A stretch of DNA of 64,000 bases from positions 124,001 to 188,000 of the forward strand of contig OZ316898.1 of NCBI GenBank assembly GCA_973895155.1, read 5' to 3'. Under the pieces are notes generated by a model. It did not search any database. It saw only the letters and a program-made list of their open reading frames with translations, and was not told where the DNA came from. A program made the position numbers and the translations under genes. Of this stretch, positions 61,745 to 64,000 are shown in pieces. Every line of letters begins with the position of its first letter. Within the stretch, counting starts at the first letter, position 1. The DNA is from Marsupella aquatica (Eukaryota; Marchantiophyta).

Positions 61745-62665
61745 CGGTGCAAGGGCGCCGTTCCTTTTAGGGAGGGCGGACGTGGAGGGAGGAGGCGTGA
61801 GTGGGCAGGGCGGGCGCGGATCTCCACGTTTAGGATTAGGATCAGAACCAGGAGCGGCCCTGACACTTAGCTTAGTGGGATTGCGGTTCCACTGGTAGGA
61901 GCAACACTTGTGCTCCTGCCTTGCTGTACATAGGTAGATTCGGGCAAGTAGATTACTGTCAGGTAGATTAGGCTTACGATGCAAAGAATGGCGGATCCAC
62001 TACCAGGATAAGTACCTGGGCAACGGGGAGCTCAGGGCCTCTTCTTTAGCAAGTTTTTAGTTTGCACCAGCCGGGCTGGGATCAAGTAGTACGAGAAGCT
62101 CTCGGTTAGTCATACAGTGACCCTTGTGTATATTCATGTTTCCTCATGCCTAAGAGCTGAATAGAGTTGGCCTCACGGCTTAGTTCGCAGAACTTGTGTA
62201 TGAGATGTACTGTTTGTATGGCAAGTGCATGGTATGACTCAGTCAGAATGAGTCATTTTGCTATTTGTGTGTCGCATTAACTTGTGTGAAGAGTGCCCAC
62301 ATCAACAGAAGGAAGGAAAGTAAGCAGGGGAGTGAGAGTTGGATGTGTCGAGCTGAGAGAGGTCTTAGCGGCTTAACCAAGCCTATTGGGGATCATTCCG
62401 GCGGCGGAATCCAAACATACCTAACAAGACGGAGGGGAAGACAGGGGAAGACAGGGGAAGGCCTATATTAGGCCGGCTACGTATCTCATGACCCGATGAA
62501 GGATCTGTCCAGTATATGTGTGTAAAATGTTAATAGTAGTAGTAGAAGGTTAGCAGCGTCCCATGCCGCTAAGCCACGGAAACGGCCTCGCCAAGCACGA
62601 AACCTGCGGGAATCGGCTTGAGCTGGGGGGTTTCTTGGGTTTAGGGAGCCATGGGACGCACCACA
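61745..62665 (+). repeat. LTR1 3' non-coding part (copy B)
   Basis: 0.92 kb after the gene. It has paired TGA(C/G)TCA boxes at 62235-62255, a small ggggaagaca triplication near 62435-62460, and an inverted repeat GCGTCCCATG/CATGGGACGC spanning the last 120 bases. No ORF supported. Confidence 0.75.
62235..62255. promoter_or_regulatory. Paired bZIP-type boxes in LTR1
   Basis: TGACTCA and TGAGTCA separated by seven bases, together an interrupted palindrome. Each is a GCN4/AP-1-type site of the kind bound by plant bZIP factors. Present at the same place in all four complete 3' parts: 7690, 50973, 55970 and 62235. Confidence 0.5.
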
Positions 62666-62670
62666 GTAGT

Positions 62671-63293
62671 CACAACTGCCTGTACAAGGTCACAATGAAG
62701 GTAAGCCGCTTTGCTTACAATAGCTACCAAGGATTTCTCGTGCAATACCCAAATTTTCTTCCGGTTCCCAATTACTTTTGGCTTGGTCATAGCCAACCCA
62801 CTTCACCAAATACTCCAAGATTTGTCTTCCCAACTTATTGTAATAGGAAATGTTATCTTATGTGGAAGAAATGGTTTTCAATGACCACATTGAGGAACTT
62901 GAATGGCTATTAAAGCATCTTTGAAGTATGTTAAGCTTAAATCATACCAAGGTGCATTTGGGCAAGAAGTAGCTCAAACTTTTATCAAGATTGTGTTACC
63001 CACCTTCTACTTAGTAGTTCATGAGAAAAATTACACCAAGTAAGTGAAGGAAATCAAAAAGTTATTCCATCCGGATTTTGATCTGATTAGGACACACCAC
63101 CTGGTAGAAAATTGATGACAATTTCCAAACCATTTAACCAAATCCCCGACCAAACCAAGATCTTTAAAGTGTGTTGGAAAGCTCTCTCTGAGGCGATTAA
63201 GGTAGATATAAAGATGTCTGAAAATGGATTTGAAATGACCCCATTTAAGATTATGAGACACCAACCGGTGCAACCAAGAGATATCCAAGATTT
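62671..63293. other. Anonymous background DNA
   Basis: AT-rich sequence to the right of solo LTR B. I see no coding signal, known repeat or RNA gene. Short frames on both strands lack codon character. Confidence 0.5.
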
Positions 63294-64000
63294 GGGTATC
63301 ACCACCGTGCCAGGAAACAGGAAAATCCAAACAGGAAACAGCAAAAAGGAAACAGGATTGAAAATTCATTCAACCAAAATGTCAACAATATGTCCCAAAA
63401 CAACATGTGAAAAGAGAATATTCCATGAATAACCCGGCTAGTCACTGGGTAAAAACGTTCAAAATCCAAAGCAATGTTCACTTTTAATCATCCAGGGTTC
63501 CATACATAGCGATCGACTCAAACGTGAAAACATCATAGCACCAAGCGCTACCCAAAACTGAATACCGTAATGAAACACAACCATGAAACATCATAGCGCC
63601 AGGCGCTACCCAAAAATGAATACCGTAATGATAACAGTTAACAAAACTCAAGCCAAAAATGATTTTTAGAAAAGCGAAAACATTATGTATACACGCTTCT
63701 ACTAATGAAGCACAATACAAAATTCCAAAATGAGGAGCCTAAAGTCCACCTCCACCGATTCAAAATTATTCACTGGATCACAGATAGCATCAGTGAAACA
63801 AGTATCTCCAGGAGGTACCTAAGAGTTTGACCACAATTCTATTCAAGAATGTCGGATCAAAGAAAGACCCAAATCTGTCATTGAGCCCTGCAAACTGTAG
63901 TCAACCTCACCCTAATAGAGTAATCCTCGGTGAAAGAACCCATTCACAAGCCTAACCTAACCCCAAAATGAAGCACCAAGTGCACCTCCTCCGATTCCAA
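63294..64000. mobile_element. Relative of the 31131 MITE family, right end outside window
   Basis: It starts GGGTATCACCACCGTGCCAG and runs into AGGAAACAGG, nearly the same as the reversed right end of the MITE at 31131-31520. Inside are two related stretches with aacatcatagcgccaggcgc-type cores (63527-63572 and 63588-63633, period 61), also resembling the MITE centre. The far end is not visible before base 64000, so size and target duplication are unknown. It must be longer than the 390-bp MITE. Confidence 0.5.

Larger units (their letters stand above)
58030..62665 (+). mobile_element. Solo LTR1 (copy B), intact, 4,636 bp
   Basis: TGTGATGCC...GGGACGCACCACA with a perfect GTAGT duplication (58025-58029 and 62666-62670). 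No PBS, gag or pol beside it. This is the reference copy for LTR1: 115 bp of leader, a 3.6-kb gene and 0.92 kb of 3' non-coding sequence. Confidence 0.95.

Noticed and set aside
58030-62665. TGTG...CACA unit as a TIR DNA transposon (5-bp duplications, inverted-looking ends)
   Set aside because: In element E the same ends abut a primer-binding site on one side and a polypurine tract on the other, so the unit is an LTR. The inverted ends are the usual TG/CA termini.
63112-63432. 106-codon plus-strand frame near the right edge as a host gene
   Set aside because: It runs from anonymous DNA into the MITE-like terminus, with no domain, no conserved neighbour and no splice-like structure.

Overview
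The window is a block of nested LTR retrotransposons from a plant nuclear genome. It was recognised by Ty3/gypsy and Ty1/copia polyproteins, plant-type primer-binding sites (tRNA-Asp-like and tRNA-iMet), CpG-to-TpG decay and insertion inside insertion. I cannot name the species. I see no host protein gene, rRNA, tRNA or CRISPR array. Almost every base falls in one of four gypsy or copia families, one MITE family, one unidentified insertion (X), or short anonymous background at the right edge.

Backbone. An old minus-strand gypsy element ('E') spans about 22285-57877. Its 5' LTR is 50567-57877. Its interior runs leftward as pieces 46178-50566, 31521-32623, 31083-31130 and 24819-25519. Its 3' LTR (22285-24818) is cut at the left by a second minus-strand gypsy, 'G1'. 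G1 has its 5' LTR (LTR2) at 11768-22284, gag-pol at 8103-11644, and the rest of RT plus RNase H at 3347-4594. E is interrupted by a copia (25520-31082), a MITE (31131-31520), a nearly complete plus-strand gypsy 'P' (32624-46177), and element X (53816-56993) with a short LTR1 nested in it (55569-56767). G1 is interrupted by an intact-looking copia (14862-21337) and by an LTR1 solo LTR (4595-8102), and is cut at 3346/3347 by another LTR1. A further solo LTR1 lies at 58030-62665. Most boundaries were fixed by matching 5-bp target-site duplications: AATGG, GTAGT, ATCCC, AAGTT, GGTTC and R-CATG.

Main biological point. LTR1 (about 4.6 kb) and LTR2 (about 4.0 kb) are long because each carries a protein-coding gene inside the LTR. 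The LTR1 gene is a 1,199-codon frame, intact in the solo LTR at 58030-62665 and still open in the copy at the left edge. It has a conserved plant-transposon-like domain (landmarks LPW, GLP-G and NGF-C) and a long coiled coil. LTR2 carries a decayed homologue with the same layout. Element P carries what looks like the same domain as ORF3, downstream of pol. ORF3 is followed by a second retropepsin-like domain (ORF4), and the pair sits between two copies of the polypurine tract. P also carries many small GACGC/GCGTC hairpins in its LTRs, leader and inter-ORF DNA, and a UGA-CAA-UUA stop context between protease and reverse transcriptase.

Relative ages. The copia at 14862 and element P are young: their LTR pairs are identical apart from a repeat-number change in one and two CpG transitions in the other. 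E, G1 and the copia at 25520 are decayed. A run of exactly 100 N at 2651-2750 is an assembly gap between oppositely oriented LTR1 fragments, so order around it is unreliable.
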